DNA from: Lactonifactor sp050944855
GTDB taxonomy: Bacteria > Bacillota > Clostridia > Lachnospirales > Lachnospiraceae
Direction: 5' to 3'
Length of the DNA: 64,000 nucleotides
Assembly: GCA_050944855.1 (NCBI GenBank)
Contig: JBMNRU010000006.1
Location: 79,964-143,963 of the forward strand
Part shown: piece after piece, positions 18,579 to 26,983 of the stretch
Layout: every line of letters starts with the position of its first letter
Position numbering within the stretch: the first letter of the stretch is position 1
Notes under the pieces: model-generated
What the model was told of the DNA's origin: nothing
Seen by the model: only the letters and a program-made list of their open reading frames with translations
The model's database searches: none
Position numbers and translations under genes: made by a program

Positions 18579-18597
18579 TCTAAAAAGATAGTATAAT
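18569..18597 (+). promoter_or_regulatory. Promoter of the hydrogenase operon
   Basis: TTGTGA (18569-18574), a 17-nt spacer and TATAAT (18592-18597), about 50 nt upstream of the NuoE-like gene. It gives the catalytic operon a start separate from the sensor-phosphatase pair upstream. Confidence 0.75.
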
Positions 18598-18606
18598 ATA
18601 TACTAT
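18588..18606 (+). promoter_or_regulatory. Perfect 8-bp inverted repeat over the -10
   Basis: ATAGTATA, ATA, TATACTAT: an exact 19-base dyad spanning the -10 element of the hydrogenase promoter. Its position suggests a repressor or activator site, although AT-rich dyads over -10 boxes can arise by chance. Confidence 0.4.
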
Positions 18607-18647
18607 GTTGTGAGAGCGATAAATTAATACATAAAGGAGGTATTCAT

Positions 18648-19124
18648 ATGTTGGATCAGTCATACTATGACAAAGCAGACGAGATTATCGAACATTATGG
18701 ACGTAAACCAGGCTCACTGATCCCTATTATGCAGGATATCCAGGGGGAATATCGATATCTGCCGGGAGAACTGCTGACCTATGTGGCACAGCAGATCGGT
18801 GTAAAAGAGGCAAAGGCGTATAGTGTAGCAACTTTTTATGAGAATTTTTCTTTTGAAGCAAAGGGAAAATATATTATTAAAGTTTGTGATGGTACGGCAT
18901 GCCATGTGCGGAAGTCCATACCGGTTCTGGAATCCTTCTGGAAAGAGCTGGGTCTCAGCAAGAAAAAACGTACCACTGACGATATGATGTTTACTGTGGA
19001 AACGGTTTCTTGTCTGGGTGCCTGCGGATTAGCGCCAACATGTATGGTGAATGAAGAAGTACATCCTAATATGACACCGGAAAAAGCGGTGGAATTGATT
19101 GCACAATTACGGGAGGAGGAATAG
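18648..19124 (+). CDS. hydC: [FeFe] hydrogenase NuoE-like subunit
   Basis: Protein of 158 aa with the thioredoxin-like [2Fe-2S] fold of NuoE/HndA/HydC. The cluster cysteines are in CDGTACHVRKS and SCLGACGLAPTC. The N-terminal helical part (GSLIPIMQDIQGEYRYLP) is typical of the family. In trimeric hydrogenases it links the NAD-binding subunit to other clusters. AGGAGG precedes ATG 18648; the NuoF-like gene starts 2 nt after the stop. The symbol follows Thermotoga naming (hndA in Desulfovibrio naming). Confidence 0.93.
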   Translation: MLDQSYYDKADEIIEHYGRKPGSLIPIMQDIQGEYRYLPGELLTYVAQQIGVKEAKAYSVATFYENFSFEAKGKYIIKVCDGTACHVRKSIPVLESFWKELGLSKKKRTTDDMMFTVETVSCLGACGLAPTCMVNEEVHPNMTPEKAVELIAQLREEE

Positions 19125-19126
19125 TA

Positions 19127-21004
19127 ATGATAGCTTCTAAAGAAGAATTATTAAAAACCCGTGAAGCCGCTTTGGCGGAGATCGAGGGAAGTGCCTGCCG
19201 TATTCTTGTCTGTGCGGGTACAGGATGTGTTGCTACCGGTTCCAATAAGATCTATGCGAAATTTCAGGAGATCGTGGACGGTGCAGAAGGCGTATCTCTG
19301 GTATTTGCTCCTCATGATGAGGATGAACATGTGGGTGTAAAGAAAACCGGATGCCAGGGACTCTGCGAATTAGGACCGTTGGTCAGAATCCAGAAGGGGG
19401 ACCAGGTAATACAGTATGTAAAGGTACAGCTGGATGACTGCCAGGAAATTTTTGATAGCAGCGTAAAAGGAAATGAAATTGTAGAGCGTTTATTATATCA
19501 CGAAGGGGAAAAAGCTTATCAGGGTCCGGATGAAATTCCGTTTATCGCAAAACAGACACGTGTTGTTTTGGAAAACTGCGGTAAGTTTGATGCGGAATCC
19601 ATTGATGAATATATTGCCGGCGGCGGATACAGCGCATTATCGAAGGCTATGTTTGAAATGACCCCGGATGAAGTCGTTGACGAAGTTGACAAATCCGGTC
19701 TGCGCGGACGTGGCGGCGGTGGTTTCCCCACAGGTAAGAAATGGAAACAGGTTGCCCGTCAGCAGGAAAAGATCCGTTATGTGGTATGTAACGGTGACGA
19801 GGGTGATCCGGGTGCCTTCATGGACGGCTCCGTAATGGAAGGCGATCCGTTCAAACTGATCGAAGGTATGACGATTGCGGCTTATGCGGTAGCTGCACAG
19901 CATGGTTATATTTATGTACGTGCAGAGTATCCTCTTTCTGTTGCACGTCTGAGAAATGCCATTGCACAGGCGGAAGAAAGAGGACTGCTGGGCGATAATA
20001 TTCTGGGAAGTGATTTTTCCTTCCATATGCATATCAATCGCGGTGCCGGTGCGTTTGTATGTGGAGAAGGCAGTGCCCTGACAGCTTCTATCGAGGGTGA
20101 CAGAGGTATGCCGAGAACCAAACCGCCTCGTACTGTAGACAAAGGTCTGTGGGCTAAGCCAACCGTATTAAATAACGTTGAGACTTACGCTAACGTTCCT
20201 AAGATTATCTCAAACGGCGCCGAGTGGTTCCGTGGAATCGGTTCGGAAGGCAGTCCGGGAACGAAGACCTTCTCTATTACCGGTGCGATTCAGAACACAG
20301 GTTTGATCGAGGTTCCCATGGGAACTACATTGAGAGAGATTATTTTTGATATCGGAGGCGGTATTAAAAATGGTGAAGAGTTTAAGGGCGTACAGATCGG
20401 CGGACCGTCCGGCGGATGTCTGACAACAGAGCACCTGGATGTGGGTCTGGATTTCGATTCTGTTAAGAAATACAATGCCATTGTGGGATCCGGCGGTCTG
20501 GTTGTCATGGATAAAAATACCTGTATGGTAGAAGTTGCCCGTTTCTTTATGAGCTTTACTCAGAGAGAATCTTGCGGTAAATGTATCCCGTGCCGTGAAG
20601 GCACCAAACGGATGCTTGAGATCCTTGAAAAAATCGTAGCCGGCAAAGGAGAACTGGAAGATCTGGATCGTCTGTCGGAACTGGCTGAGATGGTTCGTGC
20701 CATGTCGCTGTGCGGTCTCGGCAAGAGTGCTCCGCTTCCTGTTATCAGTACATTAAGTACGTTCCGTGACGAATACATAGAGCATATCGTAGATAAGAAG
20801 TGTGCATCCCATACATGTAAGGCTCTTAAAGTTTATAAGATCGATCCTGATAAATGTAAAGGCTGTACGAAGTGTGCAAGAAACTGTCCGGTTGGTGCGA
20901 TCACCGGTGAAAAGAAACAGGCACATACCATCGACACTGCCAAATGCATCAAGTGCGGTGCTTGTATGGACGGCTGTAGTTTTGATGCGATTTATACCGA
21001 ATAG
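19127..21004 (+). CDS. hydB: [FeFe] hydrogenase NuoF-like, NAD/FMN-binding subunit
   Basis: Subunit of 625 aa. In order: an N-terminal thioredoxin-like [2Fe-2S] region (CAGTGCVATGS ... CQGLCELGP), the NuoF FMN/NAD(H) domain with RGRGGGGFPTGKKW, an SLBB segment, a 4Fe-4S site CGKCIPCREGTKRM, and a C-terminal pair of 4Fe-4S motifs (CKGCTKCARNCP and CIKCGACMDGC). This is the HydB/HndC layout of NAD-linked, often electron-bifurcating hydrogenases. It lies between the NuoE-like and catalytic subunits in one operon. Bifurcation itself cannot be read from the sequence. Confidence 0.95.
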   Translation: MIASKEELLKTREAALAEIEGSACRILVCAGTGCVATGSNKIYAKFQEIVDGAEGVSLVFAPHDEDEHVGVKKTGCQGLCELGPLVRIQKGDQVIQYVKVQLDDCQEIFDSSVKGNEIVERLLYHEGEKAYQGPDEIPFIAKQTRVVLENCGKFDAESIDEYIAGGGYSALSKAMFEMTPDEVVDEVDKSGLRGRGGGGFPTGKKWKQVARQQEKIRYVVCNGDEGDPGAFMDGSVMEGDPFKLIEGMTIAAYAVAAQHGYIYVRAEYPLSVARLRNAIAQAEERGLLGDNILGSDFSFHMHINRGAGAFVCGEGSALTASIEGDRGMPRTKPPRTVDKGLWAKPTVLNNVETYANVPKIISNGAEWFRGIGSEGSPGTKTFSITGAIQNTGLIEVPMGTTLREIIFDIGGGIKNGEEFKGVQIGGPSGGCLTTEHLDVGLDFDSVKKYNAIVGSGGLVVMDKNTCMVEVARFFMSFTQRESCGKCIPCREGTKRMLEILEKIVAGKGELEDLDRLSELAEMVRAMSLCGLGKSAPLPVISTLSTFRDEYIEHIVDKKCASHTCKALKVYKIDPDKCKGCTKCARNCPVGAITGEKKQAHTIDTAKCIKCGACMDGCSFDAIYTE

Positions 21005-21015
21005 GAGGGGCGATT

Positions 21016-22704
21016 ATGGGAATGATTACAATTGACGGTAGACAAGTGGAATTTACCGATGAAAAAAATGTCCTTTCTATTATCAGAAAGGCTGGTATCG
21101 ACGTACCTACATTATGTTACCGACCAGAGCTTTCCATTTACGGGGCCTGTCGTTTATGTACGGTAGAAGATGGCAGGGGCAAGTTATTTGCTTCCTGCTC
21201 TGAAGAACCGAGAGATGGTATGGTGATTTATACTAATTCTCCAAAAGTTAGAAAATACAGAAAGATGATCGTGGAATTGCTTCTGGCTTCTCATGGCGGC
21301 GACTGTACTACCTGCGATAAGAGCGGTGAATGTGTACTTCAGGATCTTGCCAAGAGAGTCGGTATCAAAGAAGTTCGTTTTGAGAATACAAAAGAGAGAC
21401 GTCCGCTGGATTACAGTTCTGCATCGGTTGTCCGTGATCCGAACAAGTGCGTACTGTGCGGCAACTGTGTACGTGCCTGCCGTGAATTACAGGGCGTAGA
21501 AGCGTTGGGTATTGCCTTCCGTGGTCACGAAGCAGAAGTAATGCCTGCATTCAATCATGATCTTGCTTCCACACAGTGTGTGGGCTGCGGACAGTGTCGT
21601 GTTGTATGTCCGACAGGTGCCATTACGATCAAGTCAGATATTGAACTGGTTCAGGATGCACTGGCAGATCCGAATACCCGTGTGATCGCGCAGGTAGCTC
21701 CGGCCGTTCGTGTGGCGGTTGGCGATGCTTTTGATCTGAAAAAAGGCGATAATGCCATGGGACAGATCGTCAGCTTCCTGCATCGTCTGGGATTTGATGA
21801 AGTATACGATACGATCTTCTCTGCAGACCTTACGATCATGGAAGAATCCGCAGAATTCCTTGACAGAGTACAGAATGGCGGTCCGCTTCCATTGATGACT
21901 TCCTGCTGTCCTGCATGGGTGAAATTCATTGTAGATCAGTATCCGGATTATAAGAAAAATATTTCTACCTGCCGTTCTCCGGAGGGTATGTTATCTGCTG
22001 TGGCAAAAGAATGGTATCGTGATCCGGAACGTGCAGACGGAAAACGTACCGTAATGGTATCCTTTATGCCATGTACAGCGAAAAAGATGGAAATCAATCG
22101 TCCGAACAGCTATACCTATGGAGAAAAAGATACGGATCATGTCATCACAACGACAGAGTTGATTCAGATGATTCACAGTTCCGGTATCGATTTTGCAGGT
22201 CTGGAACCGGAAGAAAGCGATAAGCCATTTGGATTTGGTTCCGGCGGCGGTGTGATCTTCGGTGTTACAGGCGGTGTAACAGAAGCTGTTCTGCGTCGTC
22301 TGGTTCCGGAAAATGATGAAGAGACACTGGAAACCATCGCAAGCTGTGGTGTCCGTGGTTCTGAACCAATCAAAGAGTTTACGATTCCTTACAATGGAAT
22401 GGATATTAATATTTGTGTAGTAAGCGGTCTGGCACATGCACATGAAGTAATGCGTCGTGTGGAAAATAAAGAGGCGAATTACCATTTAATCGAGGTAATG
22501 GCTTGCAGCGAAGGCTGTGTTATGGGAGGCGGACAGCCTACTAAGTTAGGTACTTCCATTAAAACAGTCAGAAGCCAGGGACTTTACGCAGTAGATAAAG
22601 CATCTGCAGTTAGAAAATCCAATGAGAATCCGGATGTATTAGCCCTGTATGATGGAATCTTAAAGGGCAAGGTACATGATCTGCTTCACAATGACAGCTA
22701 TTAA
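21016..22704 (+). CDS. hydA: [FeFe] hydrogenase catalytic subunit, group A
   Basis: Catalytic subunit of 562 aa. It has an N-terminal [2Fe-2S] domain (C34, C45, C48, C61), a His-Cys 4Fe-4S region (HGGDCTTCDKSGEC), a two-cluster ferredoxin domain (about 145-205), and an H-cluster domain. All three H-cluster motifs are intact: TSCCPAW (295-301), MPCTAKKME (351-359) and MACSEGCVMGGGQP (495-508). The Ser-Glu in motif 3 replaces the more usual Pro-Gly. C-terminal residues form the small-subunit-like tail. It is the last gene of the operon and ends at a long hairpin. Confidence 0.97.
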   Translation: MGMITIDGRQVEFTDEKNVLSIIRKAGIDVPTLCYRPELSIYGACRLCTVEDGRGKLFASCSEEPRDGMVIYTNSPKVRKYRKMIVELLLASHGGDCTTCDKSGECVLQDLAKRVGIKEVRFENTKERRPLDYSSASVVRDPNKCVLCGNCVRACRELQGVEALGIAFRGHEAEVMPAFNHDLASTQCVGCGQCRVVCPTGAITIKSDIELVQDALADPNTRVIAQVAPAVRVAVGDAFDLKKGDNAMGQIVSFLHRLGFDEVYDTIFSADLTIMEESAEFLDRVQNGGPLPLMTSCCPAWVKFIVDQYPDYKKNISTCRSPEGMLSAVAKEWYRDPERADGKRTVMVSFMPCTAKKMEINRPNSYTYGEKDTDHVITTTELIQMIHSSGIDFAGLEPEESDKPFGFGSGGGVIFGVTGGVTEAVLRRLVPENDEETLETIASCGVRGSEPIKEFTIPYNGMDINICVVSGLAHAHEVMRRVENKEANYHLIEVMACSEGCVMGGGQPTKLGTSIKTVRSQGLYAVDKASAVRKSNENPDVLALYDGILKGKVHDLLHNDSY

Positions 22705-22724
22705 TTATTGAATCTTATGACGCG

Positions 22725-22760
22725 TTTCGCCCTGCCTTTTACGGCAGGGCGAAATTTATG
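22725..22760 (+). terminator. Hairpin terminator after the hydrogenase operon
   Basis: TTTCGCCCTGCC (22725-22736) pairs perfectly with GGCAGGGCGAAA (22743-22754) around a TTTTAC loop. The T tract that follows is short, so termination efficiency is uncertain. Confidence 0.7.
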
Positions 22761-22771
22761 TATTATTAAAA

Positions 22772-22925
22772 GTTCAGCCATGCTTCACAAAATGGGCGAA
22801 TCATGCTCGCATGAATGAGCACATTCTGTGAAGCGTGAGATGAGCGCCCGTATATGAGCAAAAATGAGCTGTGCCAGCAGCGGAGAGCGCTGTAGGCGCG
22901 GTTTTGCGAATAGCGCGGGCTGAAC
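22772..22925. repeat. Structured intergenic element bounded by inverted repeats
   Basis: A 154-base block bounded by GTTCAGCC (22772-22779) and GGCTGAAC (22918-22925). Inside lie further complementary pairs: TTCACAAAATG with CATTCTGTGAA, GGGCG with CGCCC, and a TCATGCTCGCATGA hairpin. The G+C is visibly higher than the flanks at its 3' end. It encodes no convincing protein. It may be a folded RNA or a small interspersed repeat; only a genome-wide search would tell. Confidence 0.45.
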
Positions 22926-22951
22926 GGACATTAACTTTTTTTATAAAAACC

Positions 22952-23986
22952 TTATATAGCATCTCCCCGTTCTTTTACCAGTTCATAACCGATGGCACGT
23001 ACCTGTGCCGCCAGGCTTGCTCGGGATTCTGCGGCTTCTTCCTGGGTACAGATTTTATTATCGTACAATTCGTATTGTTTCCGGTGATTCAAAGGAGACA
23101 GATTGGGCATTACCACATTAGCGCCTACGGACAGACCTTTTTCTCTGCCGTGCGGATCCAGAGTCCCCAGAGCTGTCGTTGCAGGAAGCAGTATTTTAGG
23201 CAGCATGATGCGAATGACAGACAGCAGAAACAGTGTCATTTCTATGCTTCCCGCTTTTTCATTGGCATACGGGGTATCGTGATGAGGGATAAAGGGTCCG
23301 ATTCCTGCCATTTCCGGGGAAAGTTCTTTCAGAAAAAGAAGATCTTCTGCCAGTTCCGCATGGGTCTGGCCGGGGGAACCTACCATAAATCCGGCACCTA
23401 CCTGGTATCCAAGGGATTTCAGGTCATACAGGCATTGTTTTCGGACAGCCAGGCTCATATTTTCCGGATGAAGGGTTTGATAATGGGCCTCTGAAGCTGT
23501 TTCATGGCGAAGCAGATAACGGTCTGCGCCCGCTTCCCGGAAGCGTTTATAGCTGTCATAGGATTTTTCGCCGATGGATAGGGTCAGAGCACAGTCCGGG
23601 TAAGCGGATTTGATGGAATGGATGATATCCAGCATGCGTTCCTCTGTGTACCAGGGATCTTCACCGCCCTGGAGTACAAAAGTGCGAAAATCCAGCCGAT
23701 ATCCATTTTCACAGCAGGAAAGGATTTCTTCTTTTGTCAGGCGGTAGCGGGCTGCATGGTGGTTTCCTTTCCGGATACCGCAGTAATAGCAATTATTTTT
23801 ACAATAGTTGGTAAATTCGATCAGCCCACGGGTGTAGACTTTGTTTCCGTAATAGCGGCGTCTTATTTTTACTGCTTCGTCCGTCAGGAGTTTTACCGTA
23901 TCGGCATCCTGGTAATGATCCAGAAGATGGATAAATTCTTCCTTCGTCAGAGTTTGCTGTGCAATTAATTTTTCTGCGAGATTCAT
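22952..23986 (-). CDS. hydE: [FeFe] hydrogenase H-cluster radical SAM maturase HydE
   Basis: Radical S-adenosylmethionine enzyme of 344 aa required to build the diiron subsite of the H-cluster. The cluster motif CxxxCxxC is C62-C66-C69 (YCKNNCYYCGIR). The family features VLQGGEDPWYTEERM and LRHETASEAHYQTLHP are present. ATG at 23986 is chosen because GGGGGTG lies just upstream; the longer frame lacks a site. It is convergent with hydA and divergent from the DUF2284-hydF genes. hydG is not in the window. Confidence 0.95.
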   Translation of the reverse strand: MNLAEKLIAQQTLTKEEFIHLLDHYQDADTVKLLTDEAVKIRRRYYGNKVYTRGLIEFTNYCKNNCYYCGIRKGNHHAARYRLTKEEILSCCENGYRLDFRTFVLQGGEDPWYTEERMLDIIHSIKSAYPDCALTLSIGEKSYDSYKRFREAGADRYLLRHETASEAHYQTLHPENMSLAVRKQCLYDLKSLGYQVGAGFMVGSPGQTHAELAEDLLFLKELSPEMAGIGPFIPHHDTPYANEKAGSIEMTLFLLSVIRIMLPKILLPATTALGTLDPHGREKGLSVGANVVMPNLSPLNHRKQYELYDNKICTQEEAAESRASLAAQVRAIGYELVKERGDAI

Positions 23987-24029
23987 AGTGCACCCCCTAT
24001 TCATTGACTGTTTTATCTGTATTACCTTT

Positions 24030-24058
24030 ATCATAGAGGAAGGAAGAAAAATAGTCAA
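24030..24058 (-). promoter_or_regulatory. Promoter of hydE
   Basis: On the minus strand: TTGACT (24058-24053), a 17-nt spacer and TATGAT (24035-24030). It starts transcription about 40 nt upstream of the hydE start codon. Confidence 0.7.
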
Positions 24059-24078
24059 TGAGGGAGAGGTGGCTGTGA

Positions 24079-24107
24079 TTGACTTGTGAGAGAAGTATCT
24101 ATAAAAT
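24079..24107 (+). promoter_or_regulatory. Promoter of DUF2284-hydF
   Basis: TTGACT (24079-24084), 17 nt, TAAAAT (24102-24107). The -35 boxes of this promoter and the hydE promoter are 20 nt apart, in opposite arms of an ATTGACT inverted repeat. Confidence 0.65.
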
Positions 24108-24112
24108 AGATA
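24096..24112 (+). promoter_or_regulatory. Perfect inverted repeat over the -10 of the hydF promoter
   Basis: TATCTAT, AAA, ATAGATA: a 7-bp perfect dyad covering the -10. The bases just beyond it include AGATAGTAT, a 9-mer also present at the dyad of the hydrogenase structural promoter. Candidate operator. Confidence 0.4.
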
Positions 24113-24181
24113 GTATCAGACAGAGTATGGGGTACTGTATGTGATTTGATTTTAGAATTGTGCATGATGGGAGGAAGAATC

Positions 24182-24679
24182 ATGGATTACGAAAGATATA
24201 TAGAATGGCTGCTGCAAAAAGGAGCCGATATGGCCAAAGTGGTTGACGCGGATACCGTGGCTACTGCCGCCTGGGTGGTATACAAATGCAAGTTCAGCTG
24301 CAGTGCTTATGGAACCAACCGCTGCTGTCCGCCTTATGCACCGACTTATCAGGAAACCCAGGAAATGCTGAAGGATTATTCCAAGGGAATTTTGTTCAGA
24401 ACGCATGATATCGATACGGTTACTCCCCTGGCGGTAGGCTTGGAAAAGGAACTGTTTTTAGATGGCTATTATAAGGCTCTTGCATTTGGAGCCGGCAGCT
24501 GTTCCAGGTGCAAGAAATGCAATATAGAACGCTGCAATTTCACGAGAACTACGGTTCCCTCTATGGAAGCCTGCGGAATTGATGTATTTGCAACCGTTCG
24601 GGCCAATGGGCTGGAAATACATACACTTCGGGAAGAAGGAGAATGTCAGAACTGTTTTGGTTTAGTTTTAATCGCATAG
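24182..24679 (+). CDS. DUF2284 cysteine-rich protein
   Basis: Protein of 165 aa rich in cysteines, grouped as YKCKFSCSAYGTNRCCPP, GSCSRCKKCNIERC and GECQNC. This is the pattern of the DUF2284 metal-binding family, thought to bind Fe-S clusters or zinc; no activity is established. ATG 24182 follows GGGAGG by 7 nt. It lies 25 nt upstream of hydF and shares its promoter region with hydE, so an accessory role in hydrogenase maturation is plausible but inferred from position alone. Confidence 0.8.
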   Translation: MDYERYIEWLLQKGADMAKVVDADTVATAAWVVYKCKFSCSAYGTNRCCPPYAPTYQETQEMLKDYSKGILFRTHDIDTVTPLAVGLEKELFLDGYYKALAFGAGSCSRCKKCNIERCNFTRTTVPSMEACGIDVFATVRANGLEIHTLREEGECQNCFGLVLIA

Positions 24680-24704
24680 GGAAAGAAAGAGAGGAGAGTG
24701 CATC

Positions 24705-25913
24705 ATGAACTTAAATAACACACCATCTGCGGATCGGGTACATATAGGTATCTTCGGAAAACGGAACGCGGGAAAATCCAGTATTATCAATGCCATCACA
24801 GGTCAGAGCCTCGCCATTGTCTCAGATGTGGCGGGTACGACTACGGATCCGGTGTTAAAGGCCATGGAACTTCTGCCTTTAGGGCCGGTAGTGATGATCG
24901 ATACCCCGGGTCTGGACGATGAAGGCGAACTGGGGAAGCTTCGAATCCAGAAGTCCTACCAGATTCTGAACAAAACCGACATTGCCGTGCTGGTCATTGA
25001 TGCCTGTGCAGGCATGAGTCAGGAAGATCAGGAAATTTTAAAGCGGATCCGGGAGAAAAAAATCCCCTGCATTATTGTCCGCAATAAGATCGATCTGTGT
25101 CCGGACGGTATATCGGAAGCGGGCATGGAACACGTTACAGAGCCCTGTATCGATGTGAGTGCCGCTGCCGGAAAGAATATCTATGAACTGAAGGAATTGA
25201 TTGCCAGATCCGTACCGGCAGAAGATATGACGAGAAAAATTGTGGGGGATCTGCTGGAGCCTGATGATTTTGTGGTTTTAGTAGTTCCCATTGATTCTGC
25301 GGCGCCCAAGGGCAGACTGATCCTTCCGCAGCAGCAGACGATCCGGGATGTGCTGGAGGCGGGAGCGGTTTCTGTTGTAACCAGAGAGAGCGAATTGGAA
25401 GAAACGCTTGCCCATCTGGGCAGGAAACCGAAACTGGTGATCACAGACAGTCAGGTATTTTCCTCTGTGTCGGCCATGACGCCGTCTGACGTTTTTCTGA
25501 CTTCCTTTTCTATTTTATTTGCCAGATATAAAGGGGATTTAAAAGCAGCGGTACAGGGAGCACGAATGATCGACCAGTTAAAGGACGGCGATCAGGTGCT
25601 GATCTCGGAAGGCTGTACCCATCACCGACAGTGCGAAGATATCGGAACAGTAAAGATTCCCCGCTGGGTGCAGAATTATACCGGAAAGAAACTGGAATTT
25701 CATTTTACTAGCGGTACGGAATTTCCGGATGATTTGTCCAGGTACGCATTGATCATCCATTGCGGCGGATGTACGTTAAATGAGCGGGAGATGAAATATC
25801 GCCTGAAATGTGCGCAGGATCAACGGATTCCTATGACAAATTACGGAACTGCCATTGCACATATGAATGGAATTTTAGAGCGGAGTCTGGAGCCGTTTGG
25901 TGATTCTGTTTAA
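24705..25913 (+). CDS. hydF: [FeFe] hydrogenase H-cluster maturation GTPase HydF
   Basis: Scaffold GTPase of 402 aa that receives the diiron subsite from HydE/HydG and delivers it to apo-hydrogenase. The GTPase domain shows GKRNAGKSSIIN, DTPGLDDEG and RNKIDL. The C-terminal cluster-binding domain shows the CTHH ... HCGGC pattern of the conserved cysteine-histidine ligands. AGGAG lies upstream of ATG 24705. It is co-transcribed with the DUF2284 gene and ends at a bidirectional terminator. Confidence 0.95.
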   Translation: MNLNNTPSADRVHIGIFGKRNAGKSSIINAITGQSLAIVSDVAGTTTDPVLKAMELLPLGPVVMIDTPGLDDEGELGKLRIQKSYQILNKTDIAVLVIDACAGMSQEDQEILKRIREKKIPCIIVRNKIDLCPDGISEAGMEHVTEPCIDVSAAAGKNIYELKELIARSVPAEDMTRKIVGDLLEPDDFVVLVVPIDSAAPKGRLILPQQQTIRDVLEAGAVSVVTRESELEETLAHLGRKPKLVITDSQVFSSVSAMTPSDVFLTSFSILFARYKGDLKAAVQGARMIDQLKDGDQVLISEGCTHHRQCEDIGTVKIPRWVQNYTGKKLEFHFTSGTEFPDDLSRYALIIHCGGCTLNEREMKYRLKCAQDQRIPMTNYGTAIAHMNGILERSLEPFGDSV

Positions 25914-25931
25914 AAATTGAAAAGAAAGATA

Positions 25932-25970
25932 AAAGCAGCCCTGACCTTTTGGGATCGGGGCTGCTTTTTA
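25932..25970. terminator. Bidirectional terminator between hydF and a methyltransferase gene
   Basis: AAAAGCAGCCCTGA (25932-25945) pairs with TCGGGGCTGCTTTT (25956-25969). A-rich left and T-rich right sides allow use by both convergent genes. Confidence 0.85.
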
Positions 25971-25975
25971 TGCGT

Positions 25976-26836
25976 CTATTTTGCCTCCCACCGTCCGGAA
26001 GCGCCGCAGGGCAGTATTAATCCGCTTTCTTTTACCGGAAGTCCGATTTCCTGAGAATCTACGGTACCATGAAAAGGCTTTAATTCCGTGGCGATCATAT
26101 AGGTCAGTACCGCAGGCGCAAGTCCCGTGGTATAAGAGTTTACCAGGAAAAACAGCGGATCCTGGGAAAGCAGTTGTGCACATAGCTTGATGAGTGGGTG
26201 AATAGCTTCTTCAATCTTCCAGATCTCACCTTTTGGTCCCCGGCCATAGGAGGGTGGGTCCATAATGATGCCGTCATAGTGGTTTCCGCGGCGGATTTCT
26301 CTTTCTACAAACTTTACACAGTCATCCACGATCCAGCGAATCGGTGCGTCTTTCAGTCCGGAGGATACTGCATTCTCCTTTGCCCAGGTTACCATACCTT
26401 TGGAGGCGTCTACATGGGTTACGCTGGCGCCCGCAGCAGCCGCTGCCAGTGTGGCTCCGCCGGTATAAGCAAACAGATTTAATACTTTAACAGGGCGGTC
26501 TGCGCTGCGGATCTTGTCACCGAACCAGTCCCAGTTTACGGCCTGTTCAGGAAAAAGTCCGGTATGCTTAAAACTAAAAGGTTTCAGGTTAAAGGTCAGG
26601 TTTTTATACTGAATGCTCCACTGCTGGGGCAGATGAAAAAACTCCCATTCTCCTCCGCCTTTTTTGCTGCGGTGGTAATGTCCGTTTTTCTTCCGCCATC
26701 CGGGATGTTTTCGGGGTGTATCCCAGATTACCTGCGGATCCGGACGAACCAGCAGAAAATCTCCCCAACGTTCCAGTTTTTCTCCTTTAGAAGTATCTAA
26801 AATTTCATAATCTTTCCATTCATCTGCAATCCACAT
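25976..26836 (-). CDS. Class I SAM-dependent methyltransferase, RlmI/K-like
   Basis: Methyltransferase of 286 aa with Rossmann motif I VLNLFAYTGGATLAAA and catalytic-type motif MDPPSYGRG. This arrangement matches the RlmI/RlmK group of rRNA cytosine or guanine methyltransferases, although the N-terminal PUA domain of RlmI is absent. The start at 26836 follows AGAGAGG; an earlier ATG at 26860 has no good site. It runs convergently with hydF. The target base is unknown. Confidence 0.82.
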   Translation of the reverse strand: MWIADEWKDYEILDTSKGEKLERWGDFLLVRPDPQVIWDTPRKHPGWRKKNGHYHRSKKGGGEWEFFHLPQQWSIQYKNLTFNLKPFSFKHTGLFPEQAVNWDWFGDKIRSADRPVKVLNLFAYTGGATLAAAAAGASVTHVDASKGMVTWAKENAVSSGLKDAPIRWIVDDCVKFVEREIRRGNHYDGIIMDPPSYGRGPKGEIWKIEEAIHPLIKLCAQLLSQDPLFFLVNSYTTGLAPAVLTYMIATELKPFHGTVDSQEIGLPVKESGLILPCGASGRWEAK

Positions 26837-26983
26837 ATGGGATAACCTCTCTTTTCTCATAATCTCAAATATTATACCATAACAATTCTATCTTGCAAAC
26901 CTCAGGCATACATTGGGATAGGTATGTCCGGGTCCGCACAGTTTGCTGTGCAGCGGGGCAGAAGAGTAACATGGGAGGTGCGT

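Noticed and set aside
18569..18590. Rex (redox) operator at the hydrogenase promoter
   Set aside because: TTGTGAAA is present, but the second half-site faces the wrong way and the expected TTTCACAA is missing.
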